A stretch of 64,000 nucleotides of DNA from Paenibacillus terrigena DSM 21567 (GTDB lineage Bacteria; Bacillota; Bacilli; Paenibacillales; Paenibacillaceae): contig NZ_KB895414.1 of NCBI RefSeq assembly GCF_000374845.1, positions 1 through 64,000 of the forward strand, read 5' to 3'. Below the pieces are notes generated by a model. It ran no database searches. It was not told the DNA's origin and saw only the letters and a list, made by a program, of their open reading frames with translations. The translations under genes were made by a program, and so were the position numbers. Below are positions 6,389-13,765 of the stretch, in pieces. Positions within the stretch are counted from its first letter, which is position 1; each line of letters opens with the position of its first letter.

Positions 6389-6602
6389 TAAAGTGGGTCT
6401 TGGCTTCTAACAATTTCTCTTCTAAATACGAGGTTTCCAGGTTATTGTTCATAATCGCCATTCCACCTCTCTTCGCACTAGCCCTATTATAATAGAACAA
6501 CCGCTTACAGGGATGTTTTTACATTAATGGAGTTTTCCCCCTCCAACATGCTTCGGTTTTAACATCGATACAGATGTGTGGAAATAATTGCAAAACATAA
6601 AA

Positions 6603-6732
6603 GTCTCTCCATTTTTTGAGAGACCTTGGCAGTAACGTTTATAAACACCTCAATATTCATGAATAATTCATTAACCTATGCTGTCCGTTACTTCAATGAA
6701 AACAAGGAGCAGCTACTGCAGTAATCTGCTCC
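6603..6732 (+). repeat. Palindromic repeat copy R10 with flanking hairpins
   Basis: R10 (6667-6700) reads TTCATT, core CTGTCCGTTACTTC, AATGAA. A hairpin GTCTCTC/GAGAGAC (6603-6609 with 6618-6624) precedes it, and GGAGCAG/CTGCTCC (6706-6732) follows, the same core-then-hairpin order as R3. The interval 6733-6873 shows no gene. R10 is the last copy found; none was seen in the remaining 57 kb. Confidence 0.65.
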
Positions 6733-6873
6733 CTGGCTATTCAACTGGGTTTGCCAAACTGCTTTACCCGTAATAGAAGGTGCTACGTGGGACATTAGCG
6801 AACGCTAGCAATGCAATCATTGGGTTTGAGCGGAGGAAAAATACGACAGATCACACGCCATTCGCTGCATAGC

Positions 6874-6925
6874 AAAAAAGCGATCATTCGAGATACAGGT
6901 CTAATGACCGTCTCGAAGATCGCTT
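6874..6925 (-). terminator. Intrinsic terminator of the sugar-catabolism genes
   Basis: On the minus strand AAGCGATCTTCGAGA (6925-6911) pairs with TCTCGAATGATCGCTT (6893-6878) with one bulge and is followed by TTTTT. It lies just after the mutarotase stop codon. Confidence 0.85.
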
Positions 6926-6941
6926 GTTTCATTGTGATATT

Positions 6942-7268
6942 TCAGTCAGTATGAAAGACTTCCTCCATAGATGCCCACCATTCTCCATTAAGCCGTGCCT
7001 TCAATGGCTCTTGGCATGGATCGCATAACTCCCACCATTTTTGGGTAACAGGATCTGCTGCCATCTTAGCCATATCCTTCTTGAAATCTTCACCGATGTA
7101 TTCAAAATAACTAAATAAGTAGCTGTCTTTATAATAAATGGAATAATTTCGAATATTGCACGCATGGATCATTTTTAGTACGTCTGGCCACACATCAGCA
7201 TGCAGCATTTTATATTCTTCGAGTTTCTCTGGTTTAACCTTGATTACATTACCATATCGCTTCACCAT
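6942..7268 (-). CDS. rhaM: L-rhamnose mutarotase family protein
   Basis: 108 residues of the RhaM/DUF718 family, dimeric alpha-beta barrel enzymes that interconvert sugar anomers. Visible are an N-terminal RYGNVIKVKPE strand, HADVWPDVL (containing the conserved catalytic-region His), NYSIYYKD, LFSYFEY, and a C-terminal VTQKWWELCDP and WWASMEEVFH, all characteristic. The start at 7268 is chosen over 7277 because AAAAGGAT lies 6-7 nt upstream. It is the last gene of the minus-strand sugar locus. In such loci RhaM-like proteins act on rhamnose, fucose or related deoxy sugars; the substrate cannot be told from sequence. Confidence 0.85.
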   Translation of the reverse strand: MVKRYGNVIKVKPEKLEEYKMLHADVWPDVLKMIHACNIRNYSIYYKDSYLFSYFEYIGEDFKKDMAKMAADPVTQKWWELCDPCQEPLKARLNGEWWASMEEVFHTD

Positions 7269-7372
7269 AGTACGCATCCTTTTTATTCAGCTTGAATGCC
7301 TTTAAACTCTGACGCCGTTCGCCTAATATCCAAGCTTATGTATAGGCGTAAGCTCCTTCTCTTAAACTTATC

Positions 7373-8470
7373 TTATCTCACGCGATACTCATTAAAAAAC
7401 TTAGGCAAAATCGTTGTCGAAGCTCCAGGCATTTCAGGCAGCACATAATGCCCTTCTTTTACAGTCGCAGGCTCCTCGAAAATGTGACGTATCCAAGGGA
7501 TATATTCCAACATGATTGCATTTTGCGTAGAGGCTACAAGATGCTGGTGGATTTGACCCATATCGCCAACGTGTGGACAAATCGGGATATCATACGAAGC
7601 AGCTAAACCAGCCACCTGCAGCCATTCCGTAATACCTGCTACACGAGTAACATCAACCTGGCAATATTCGACTGCTCCTTGGTGAATATAATCCCTGAAC
7701 GCATATTTGTTGTACACATGTTCTCCTAGAGCAATGGGAACGTTCAACTCGTCAGCCAACTTTTTATGTCCCATAATATCATCCGGATTTAATGGCTCCT
7801 CCAGCCAGAACAAATCGAATTCCTCAAGCTTCTTGCCCCAAGTCATCGCTGTATTAATGTTCCACTGCTGATTGACGTCGATCATGAATATGACATCGTC
7901 TCCAATTGCTTTCCTTACAGCCTTACAACGATCGTAGTCTTCACGCGGATCTGGCTTGCCGACTTTGATTTTAACGCCAGTAAAGCCCTGCTCCACAATA
8001 TCCGTTACGTCCTTTAGCAGACGCTCCTGCGTCCAGTTGAGCCAACCGCCGTTCGTATTGTAGGCTTTGATTGATTTCGACTTCGCTCCTCCGAGGTACT
8101 TCCACAGCGGCTTATTCGACGCTTTCGCCATAATGTCCCATAGCGCGATATCTACAGCTGCCAGTGCCATATGCGTGACGCCCGATCGGCCGATCCAATG
8201 CATTTTTCCAAATCGCATCTCGTCCCACAGCTCTTTGACCATAAATGGATCTTTGCCAATTAAAAGAGGAGCATAGTATTTATCAATCGTATCAACGATC
8301 ATATCATCGCCATTTGCACATGTTCCTGTATATCCGTATCCAATAAAACCTTCATCCGTGAAAATGCGTACACCGGATAACCCCCAGTGTGTAGCAACAT
8401 TAATAGCATCTGTGATCGGCGGTGTAATTGGTACATGCAATACAAAACTTTCCACTTTAGTGATTTTCAT
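7373..8470 (-). CDS. Enolase-superfamily sugar acid dehydratase (MR/MLE type)
   Basis: 365 residues, complete. An N-terminal capping domain (1-~125) precedes a TIM barrel. Active-site candidates are the K-x-K pair at K167/K169, metal ligands D198, E224 and E250, the acid/base pair D273 and H300 (motif CPHVGD), and E322. This set matches the mandelate-racemase subgroup, which includes L-fuconate, L-rhamnonate, D-galactonate and gluconate dehydratases; the product would be a 2-keto-3-deoxy sugar acid. AGGAGATGATCAG precedes the ATG. Neighbouring SDR and mutarotase suggest an oxidative (non-phosphorylative) deoxy-sugar route, but no aldolase or lactonase is visible nearby. Confidence 0.85.
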   Translation of the reverse strand: MKITKVESFVLHVPITPPITDAINVATHWGLSGVRIFTDEGFIGYGYTGTCANGDDMIVDTIDKYYAPLLIGKDPFMVKELWDEMRFGKMHWIGRSGVTHMALAAVDIALWDIMAKASNKPLWKYLGGAKSKSIKAYNTNGGWLNWTQERLLKDVTDIVEQGFTGVKIKVGKPDPREDYDRCKAVRKAIGDDVIFMIDVNQQWNINTAMTWGKKLEEFDLFWLEEPLNPDDIMGHKKLADELNVPIALGEHVYNKYAFRDYIHQGAVEYCQVDVTRVAGITEWLQVAGLAASYDIPICPHVGDMGQIHQHLVASTQNAIMLEYIPWIRHIFEEPATVKEGHYVLPEMPGASTTILPKFFNEYRVR

Positions 8471-8507
8471 CTGATCATCTCCTAAGTTTGGTATATGCGA
8501 AACCTAT

Positions 8508-9269
8508 TTAGTAACCAAGTGACGCCCCGCCGTCAACGGGAAGAGCTACACCTGTAACGAAACCGGATTGAGGGCTGGCTAAGAAGAGCGCGGCTTGAGC
8601 GACTTCTTCCGAAGTAGCTGGTCTACCCAGCGCATGCATATCATTCAACTTCTGAATGGTTGCTGTCGGATCATCCTGCTCTTGAATCCACTGTTGTAAT
8701 AGTGACGTAGAGACTCCGGCAGGGCAGATGCAATTTATACGAATTCCATCCGTCGCATAGTCTAATGCCAGTGATTTCGTCATTGCGATAATTCCGCCTT
8801 TGGTCGCGGCATATACGGGATTCATCTTTTGTCCAACCAAACCGTTTAACGAAGCCATATTAACGATGGTTCCACGCGTTTTCCTTAGCTCGGCGAGTGA
8901 ATGCTTGATCATAAGGAACACACTTTTCAAATTAATGTTGAGCAGACGGTCCCATTCATCCAATTCAATGTCCTCTAGAAATTTAGGCAAAATAACGGCA
9001 GCGTTATTCACAATGACATCCAGGTGACCAAACTTATTTAATGTTTCTTCGATGAGCGCGCGAACATCCTCTTCATTCGAAACATCAGCCTTCACCGCTG
9101 TCGCGTATTGCCCGATTGACGTTAACTCATCTGCCACACGGACGGCTTCCTTCTCATTCCAGTCCGCAATGACTACCTTTGCGCCCTGAGCAGCAAATAA
9201 ACGTGCAATCGCTTCACCAATTCCCGATCCGCCACCTGTCACGATGGCTGTTTTACCAGACAGCACCAT
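8508..9269 (-). CDS. SDR-family sugar dehydrogenase
   Basis: 253-residue classical short-chain dehydrogenase. The cofactor motif TGGGSGIG lies at residues 11-18, D36 after the second strand favours NAD over NADP, NNAAV at 88-92, and the catalytic set is N113, S140, Y153 and K157 (YAATK). The C-terminus GFVTGVALPVDGG is typical. It lies 37 bp upstream of the dehydratase and is probably the first enzyme of the same transcript. It likely oxidises an aldose or sugar alcohol; L-fucose-type dehydrogenases are of this family. GGAGGCAAGCCTAA precedes the ATG. Confidence 0.88.
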   Translation of the reverse strand: MVLSGKTAIVTGGGSGIGEAIARLFAAQGAKVVIADWNEKEAVRVADELTSIGQYATAVKADVSNEEDVRALIEETLNKFGHLDVIVNNAAVILPKFLEDIELDEWDRLLNINLKSVFLMIKHSLAELRKTRGTIVNMASLNGLVGQKMNPVYAATKGGIIAMTKSLALDYATDGIRINCICPAGVSTSLLQQWIQEQDDPTATIQKLNDMHALGRPATSEEVAQAALFLASPQSGFVTGVALPVDGGASLGY

Positions 9270-9304
9270 TTAGGCTTGCCTCCATTCGTTTTATAAAAAG
9301 TCGC

Positions 9305-9333
9305 ATTATAATATATCATTAATCATGTATGAT
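9305..9333 (-). promoter_or_regulatory. Promoter and candidate operator of the SDR gene
   Basis: On the minus strand a perfect -10 TATAAT (9310-9305) is preceded by a poor -35. The 14-mer CATGATTAATGATA (9327-9314) fills the spacer. The same 14-mer is found once more at 10044-10057, upstream of the GntR gene and in the opposite orientation. Placement over a promoter spacer is what one expects of a repressor site. Confidence 0.55.
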
Positions 9334-9347
9334 ATTAATTAAAAAAA

Positions 9348-10013
9348 TTAGATAAAGAAGCTTCTAGTACGTGCGTGAGAATTAATCAAATGCTTCTGCA
9401 AAGCTTGCTCCGCTTCCTCAACATTCCTTGTTGCCAAACAACTTATAACCAGCATATGCTCATGCCATTCCTCTTCAATCAGTTGTTGATCCATTCTTTT
9501 TTGAATAACCGTTAAATATCTCTGTATTCTCTCTATATACATTGTAATCAAGTTTTTTAAGGTATGATTCAAGCAGTAATCAAGGATTACACCATGCAAA
9601 CTTTGGTTCATCTCGGCGATCAAATTGATTCTCTCGGTATTTTCCTCTGGCTTTTTGTTAGACCATCTCTCCATATCCATTTTCAGATCAACTAATAAAG
9701 AATTAGGTATATTGGAAGCTGCTTTCCTAATCGCCAAGCATTCTAATTCCATTCTAATTTCAAAAATTTCGTCCAGTTCTTGCAGAGTCATATCCGTTGC
9801 ATACATGCCTTTAAACGGCACCATATTCACCAAGCCCTCAGCAGTCAATCTGGATAGCGCTTCGCGAATAGGAATATTGCTGACCTCAAGTTCACGAGCT
9901 AATTGATCGATATTTATTTTTTCCCCGGGAACAATCTGGTGATTGATAATTTGATCTTTTAATAGAGCATAAATTTCATCTGTCAAAACATACCGGCTTA
10001 AACTTTTTTTCAA
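9348..10013 (-). CDS. GntR/FadR-type transcriptional regulator
   Basis: 221 residues from a TTG at 10013, which has GGAG 8 nt upstream; an ATG at 10046 would add 11 residues but has no site. A winged helix-turn-helix (about residues 12-72, INIDQLARELEVSNIPIREA with ALSRLTAEGLV) is followed by an FCD ligand-binding domain whose metal-binding histidines can be seen in NQSLHG, WHEHM and LQKHL. FadR-type regulators usually respond to sugar acids or other small carboxylates. It stands between the transport/hydrolase genes and the dehydrogenase/dehydratase genes and likely controls the latter. Confidence 0.85.
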   Translation of the reverse strand: MKKSLSRYVLTDEIYALLKDQIINHQIVPGEKINIDQLARELEVSNIPIREALSRLTAEGLVNMVPFKGMYATDMTLQELDEIFEIRMELECLAIRKAASNIPNSLLVDLKMDMERWSNKKPEENTERINLIAEMNQSLHGVILDYCLNHTLKNLITMYIERIQRYLTVIQKRMDQQLIEEEWHEHMLVISCLATRNVEEAEQALQKHLINSHARTRSFFI

Positions 10014-10043
10014 AACTTCCACTCCACTCGGACTAAAATCGTA

Positions 10044-10057
10044 CATGATTAATGATA
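10044..10057 (+). promoter_or_regulatory. Second copy of the 14-bp candidate operator
   Basis: CATGATTAATGATA is identical to the reverse complement of 9314-9327. It lies 31 bp upstream of the preferred GntR start, so it would allow autoregulation. A TATATACAATATA stretch lies just upstream of it. Confidence 0.5.
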
Positions 10058-10140
10058 CCAAAAAATGGACATATATACAATATATTTTGCATTTACATAT
10101 TGGAGCGAAAGTAGCTTCCTTTTTAAAAGATTTTAAGTAA

Positions 10141-10197
10141 AAAAAGAAACCTACACCCTAACGAACCGCTCAACTGCAGTCAGATATGATGTAGGTC
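10141..10197 (-). terminator. Terminator after the SGNH hydrolase gene
   Basis: On the minus strand ACCTACA (10196-10190) pairs with TGTAGGT (10155-10149) across a large loop, followed by TTCTTTTTTT. It separates the transport-to-hydrolase genes from the GntR gene. Confidence 0.6.
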
Positions 10198-10225
10198 TTC
10201 CAATTGGATAAAGCCTAATGATCAA

Positions 10226-11434
10226 TTATAATGGCGGCTGCACCAATAACAACTTCCCAAGCTGGATCACCGTTTGATCATACCAATCTGGATGCCGCCG
10301 AACATGCTCCATACTTCGTTCATTGCCGCATGCCTCAAACACGGCCGCTTTGTCTGTCTTCTCGGTATCGACTTCGAAGCGAACCGTATGTTTCCCATTC
10401 GGGAGCTCCGGCAAGAATACATATTGATTTCGATTATGATCGTTGTGTGGTGTGAATCGATCAACAACAAAGGGTTCCCCGCCATCCACCGACACCTTCA
10501 ATCTGCCAGAATCAGGCCCCCCGATATCGAATAGCCCGATATGGGTTCCCTCAAACTGTACTGTGATAGCCTCTCCTGGATCGATTGCTCGCCATAGGCC
10601 GGGGAACAACCAATTGTACTCGCGCACTAAAGGAAAATCATCGGGCGTCATGTAAGACCATCCTGCAGAAAAATGAGTAAGACGATCCAGTGACAGCATG
10701 GTCGCATACTCCCAAGGATTAGCCGAAACTAACGGATTCTGAGGCAAGTGATGTTCCAACCTTCCCAGATGATCTCGAAATTCGCTCATTTTCTCAAATG
10801 ACCGGGTGATCGTATCCGTGTAAATCTGGTGTCCTTCGGGAATGGTCGGATGGATCGAATCATGCGTAAAAATAATGGCTCCAGGATTGGACTGGTCTGC
10901 CCTTGAGGTGAAAATGAGTTTTCCCTCGGACACCAAATGACTGACCGCTACGCCCAGATGAATCGAAGGAATACCGTAGTAATCGGCCACTTCCTCTTGC
11001 ATGAGAGCCCCCTTCTGGTATTCTCCAGACTGAAATAGGGCCACATCCCGCTCCTTCAGCGTATAAACGAACAGGATATCGGTAAACCGGCTGCGCTTAC
11101 GGATCTGTCGGACAATGCCTTCGATCCTCGCCTTCGATTCGGGAACTCCGCCATCGTTACCAACAAATTCAACAAACACGAGATCAGGCTGATGACGCAG
11201 CACATCCATCTCCAGACGGGCGCAGCCGAGGTCCGATCCTGTCCCAGAAATGCCTGCATTCACAGAACGGATATCCGCATTGGGATATTGCCCTCGAAGC
11301 CAATCTGCTGTCATGACCCTATATCCTTCCGAACGCGTATTACTGCCGCCAAAATAGACGATTGTTACGGTATCCCCATTTTCTAACTTAGGAATGACAT
11401 TAGGCAGCCCTCTTCGAGGGAATAATTCCTTCAT
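10226..11434 (-). CDS. SGNH/GDSL-type esterase with C-terminal beta domain
   Basis: 402 residues. The SGNH domain shows the nucleophile S31 in FGGSNT, G61 in NAGISG, N93 in FVGNDG and the D192/H195 pair in HDSIHP, so all four family residues are present. Residues ~285-380 form a second, beta-rich part (VSVDGGEPFVVDRF, LPNGKHTVRF) like the accessory domains of carbohydrate esterases. No signal peptide is seen, so it should act in the cytoplasm, probably removing acyl groups from imported sugars. The ATG at 11434 lies 7 bp after the stop of the FAD gene and is chosen over 11455 for that reason. Confidence 0.82.
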   Translation of the reverse strand: MKELFPRRGLPNVIPKLENGDTVTIVYFGGSNTRSEGYRVMTADWLRGQYPNADIRSVNAGISGTGSDLGCARLEMDVLRHQPDLVFVEFVGNDGGVPESKARIEGIVRQIRKRSRFTDILFVYTLKERDVALFQSGEYQKGALMQEEVADYYGIPSIHLGVAVSHLVSEGKLIFTSRADQSNPGAIIFTHDSIHPTIPEGHQIYTDTITRSFEKMSEFRDHLGRLEHHLPQNPLVSANPWEYATMLSLDRLTHFSAGWSYMTPDDFPLVREYNWLFPGLWRAIDPGEAITVQFEGTHIGLFDIGGPDSGRLKVSVDGGEPFVVDRFTPHNDHNRNQYVFLPELPNGKHTVRFEVDTEKTDKAAVFEACGNERSMEHVRRHPDWYDQTVIQLGKLLLVQPPL

Positions 11435-11441
11435 CCCGACT

Positions 11442-13667
11442 TCACCTGACCTCACTTATTGTTTTAGGAGCAAACCATTTTACAGCAAACACTTCATAAT
11501 AAGGAGAACCATAAGTTGCGGAGAAATCAAACCGGATTCGGGTTACATCTTTCGCATCCACCTTATGTTTATTCAACGTGAGATAATTTCCACGGATGAT
11601 GATTTCACGCTCGGTTCCGTCTTCTAAGGTTAAGGTCACATCATAATCTTGGATAAGTGGCTCGATCGGATCGTCGAAATGCTCCAAATCCAACTGTGAA
11701 TTAAAAACAAGATGGATTTCATCTACATGTTTGGGGCTTGCAAAACAGAATTCCAACCATTCCTGTCCTTCCGTACGTTCAGAAATCCAGCCGTTCGGCA
11801 GACCATAAGGTCTGGAGAAGCCGTTGACGACATTCTCAGGATTGTACATATTCTGGGATGGCAACAGATCCTTGAAGCAAATGTTCTTATTGAGTTTCTT
11901 CAGTCTGGACGGCTCTTCCGGCCTATAATGGAAGCTGACCGCTCCTGTCAATTTCTCTTCATTGCCGTATACGGCAAGGCTCGCCGTACCTTCCAATACG
12001 ATGTAGATTTTGTCGTCAGCAGGCTTCTTGCACCCCAAGTCTAGCGTAATCCAGTCGTCATGACCGGCTGCAATAACCAAGCGGTAATCTTTCAACGCAC
12101 TGGTGGGAATGTAGTTTTCCTTCCGATCCCCGCCAAACAGCTTCACATGCAGCGTTTCCGGATGCTCGGACATATTTTTAATTTTGATCCGTACGCTTTC
12201 AGCCACGGATGTCTGAATCGGCAAGACCAAACATAACGCTTTCGCCAAGGAAATCTCTTCGGATGGATGAAGATTGTCATAGCTGCGCTGAGACGAGGCA
12301 CGAATAGTCAATCCGTCAGCAAAGTAAGGATCTAATTCCTCTTGAAGCCCTACAATCGTCTGCCCGTCTCGAAGCAGCAGCGCCTGCAGCTCCCCCATAT
12401 GAGCTTCGACGATGGCCGCGGGGTCTACCTCATATTTCAAGCATAACGAAGCAGCCGTTCCAACCGCCTGCCCCATACAACCGCAGGTTGCCATGACCCT
12501 GGTAGATCCGAAAGCCACATGGGTAGCACTGATATTGCGGCCAGCGAACATGAGATTAGGAATATTTCGTGAATATAGACTGCGGAGAGGGATATTGTAC
12601 AAGCCAGGCACGAAATTCCATGCTGTAGCCGGCCCCTCATCGTAGATGCCCTTATTCGCATGTAAATCCATATACCATCCTCCGACGGATACTGCATCTG
12701 CGAAATACGGCTTTGCTGTAAGATCGTTCTGAGACAGCATGTGCTCCCCTATAAACCGCCTCGACTCCCGCTTTCCCGGAATCGGGCATACATAATCCAA
12801 GATGAGATTGTCTACATCATCAAATTCGCCGCTATTTTTGATATAATCCCAAATCCCGTACACCAATTTCCGCAGTTCCAATGCGATGTCTTCATTATTC
12901 TTAATAATATCCAGATGTCCGCCGTATTCCAGCCACCACAATCCGCCAAGCCCGTTGATTTTCCTTGGAAAAGACCGATGGTTTAAGCCTTTTCTGATAC
13001 TATCGAAAAAGGCCAGCTTCGTAATATCATACGCAAAGCCAGGCCTTTTGTAAGGAACGGAATACTCTACATCGCGGGCTTGAAACAGGATCGTATCGCC
13101 CATGGTGTAATGGTCCGCGACTTCAGGGGCCAATTCTTCCTTGTATTCATGCTTCGCTTCTCTCCCCCATCGGAAGTGCGCACCCGCTTGATATCCGACA
13201 ATGCCATCTCCTGAGCAATCGATGAAGGTTCGGCTTTCAAAACGAAATTTTCTTTCGGAAGCCAACTGAAGGCCATCCACCCATTGAATTCTACCGTTCT
13301 CCATGCCCGTTTCATGCACACATGTATTCAGGAATAGAGAAATGTTAGGCTCATCGTAAACCATGTCGAGCAAGACCGTATCCGAGAGCGAGAGCATAAG
13401 CTTCTTGTTATATAACGGATTATAGTGAAATACCTTCAGCTTGAGTTCCTCCACCAACCCGCCCTCACGAGCATAATAAGATGGACTGTTTCCGAGATAT
13501 GCCGATCCGTTGATATGAACCCTGACCTCGCTGCTCGCATTTCCTCCAAGAACTGGTCGATCATTAATAAGTGATACCTGCAGCCCTTGGCGTGCGGCAG
13601 CAATGGCAGCGCATATCCCAGCAATACCTCCGCCTACGACGGTTACATCTGCTTTAATAAGCTCCAT
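11442..13667 (-). CDS. FAD-dependent oxidoreductase (FAD_oxidored family)
   Basis: 741 residues from ATG 13667 with GGAGGTTATCAAA upstream. The dinucleotide motif VVGGGIAGICAA begins at residue 10, followed by D36 and by RPVLGGNASSE, which is distinctive of the PF12831-type proteins. A second flavin motif region LMFAGRNISATHVAFG lies near residue 385. The last ~250 residues are a beta-sandwich-like region. Such proteins recur in Paenibacillus polysaccharide loci with LplABC transporters and SGNH hydrolases; their substrate is generally unknown. It would act in the cytosol on an imported sugar or its acid. Confidence 0.8.
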   Translation of the reverse strand: MELIKADVTVVGGGIAGICAAIAAARQGLQVSLINDRPVLGGNASSEVRVHINGSAYLGNSPSYYAREGGLVEELKLKVFHYNPLYNKKLMLSLSDTVLLDMVYDEPNISLFLNTCVHETGMENGRIQWVDGLQLASERKFRFESRTFIDCSGDGIVGYQAGAHFRWGREAKHEYKEELAPEVADHYTMGDTILFQARDVEYSVPYKRPGFAYDITKLAFFDSIRKGLNHRSFPRKINGLGGLWWLEYGGHLDIIKNNEDIALELRKLVYGIWDYIKNSGEFDDVDNLILDYVCPIPGKRESRRFIGEHMLSQNDLTAKPYFADAVSVGGWYMDLHANKGIYDEGPATAWNFVPGLYNIPLRSLYSRNIPNLMFAGRNISATHVAFGSTRVMATCGCMGQAVGTAASLCLKYEVDPAAIVEAHMGELQALLLRDGQTIVGLQEELDPYFADGLTIRASSQRSYDNLHPSEEISLAKALCLVLPIQTSVAESVRIKIKNMSEHPETLHVKLFGGDRKENYIPTSALKDYRLVIAAGHDDWITLDLGCKKPADDKIYIVLEGTASLAVYGNEEKLTGAVSFHYRPEEPSRLKKLNKNICFKDLLPSQNMYNPENVVNGFSRPYGLPNGWISERTEGQEWLEFCFASPKHVDEIHLVFNSQLDLEHFDDPIEPLIQDYDVTLTLEDGTEREIIIRGNYLTLNKHKVDAKDVTRIRFDFSATYGSPYYEVFAVKWFAPKTISEVR

Positions 13668-13765
13668 TTTGATAACCTCCATGATTAGATCCTTCTATCA
13701 TGGTAGTCCTTTTGGTCCCCTTTTTTTTACAAGATTTCGCGAAAAATTCATACAATTTTGCAATT

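Larger units (their letters stand above)
5616..6452 (-). pseudogene. Chimeric ORF: host N-terminus, actinobacterial-like membrane protein and sirtuin start
   Basis: A long minus-strand frame starts at ATG 6452 after AGAGGTGG and encodes three unrelated parts. Residues 1-~27 are AT-rich and Paenibacillus-like. The next ~150 residues encode a four-helix membrane protein in very GC-rich DNA. Then, after an apparent frameshift, the frame enters the start of an NAD-dependent sirtuin (VLTGAGISTDTGIPDYRG, the Rossmann NAD motif) which breaks off. The tail to 5616 runs through repeats R9 and R8 and is not protein-like. If one G is removed from the CGGGCTCC run at about 5975, the membrane protein continues as RTANRPVLVLLGTLAMGAS and ends in a TGA overlapping the sirtuin ATG. 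I read it as a fusion scar, not a functional gene. Confidence 0.6.

Noticed and set aside
5836-6492. Long open frames on the plus strand across 5836-6492
   Set aside because: They are shadows of the GC-rich minus-strand genes; composition is Pro/Arg/Ser-rich without domains or ribosome sites.
511-6732. Classical integron attC sites or a CRISPR array for the repeated palindromes
   Set aside because: The copies lack paired RYYYAAC and GTTRRRY boxes at attC distances, no integrase is in the window, and spacing is far too irregular for CRISPR.
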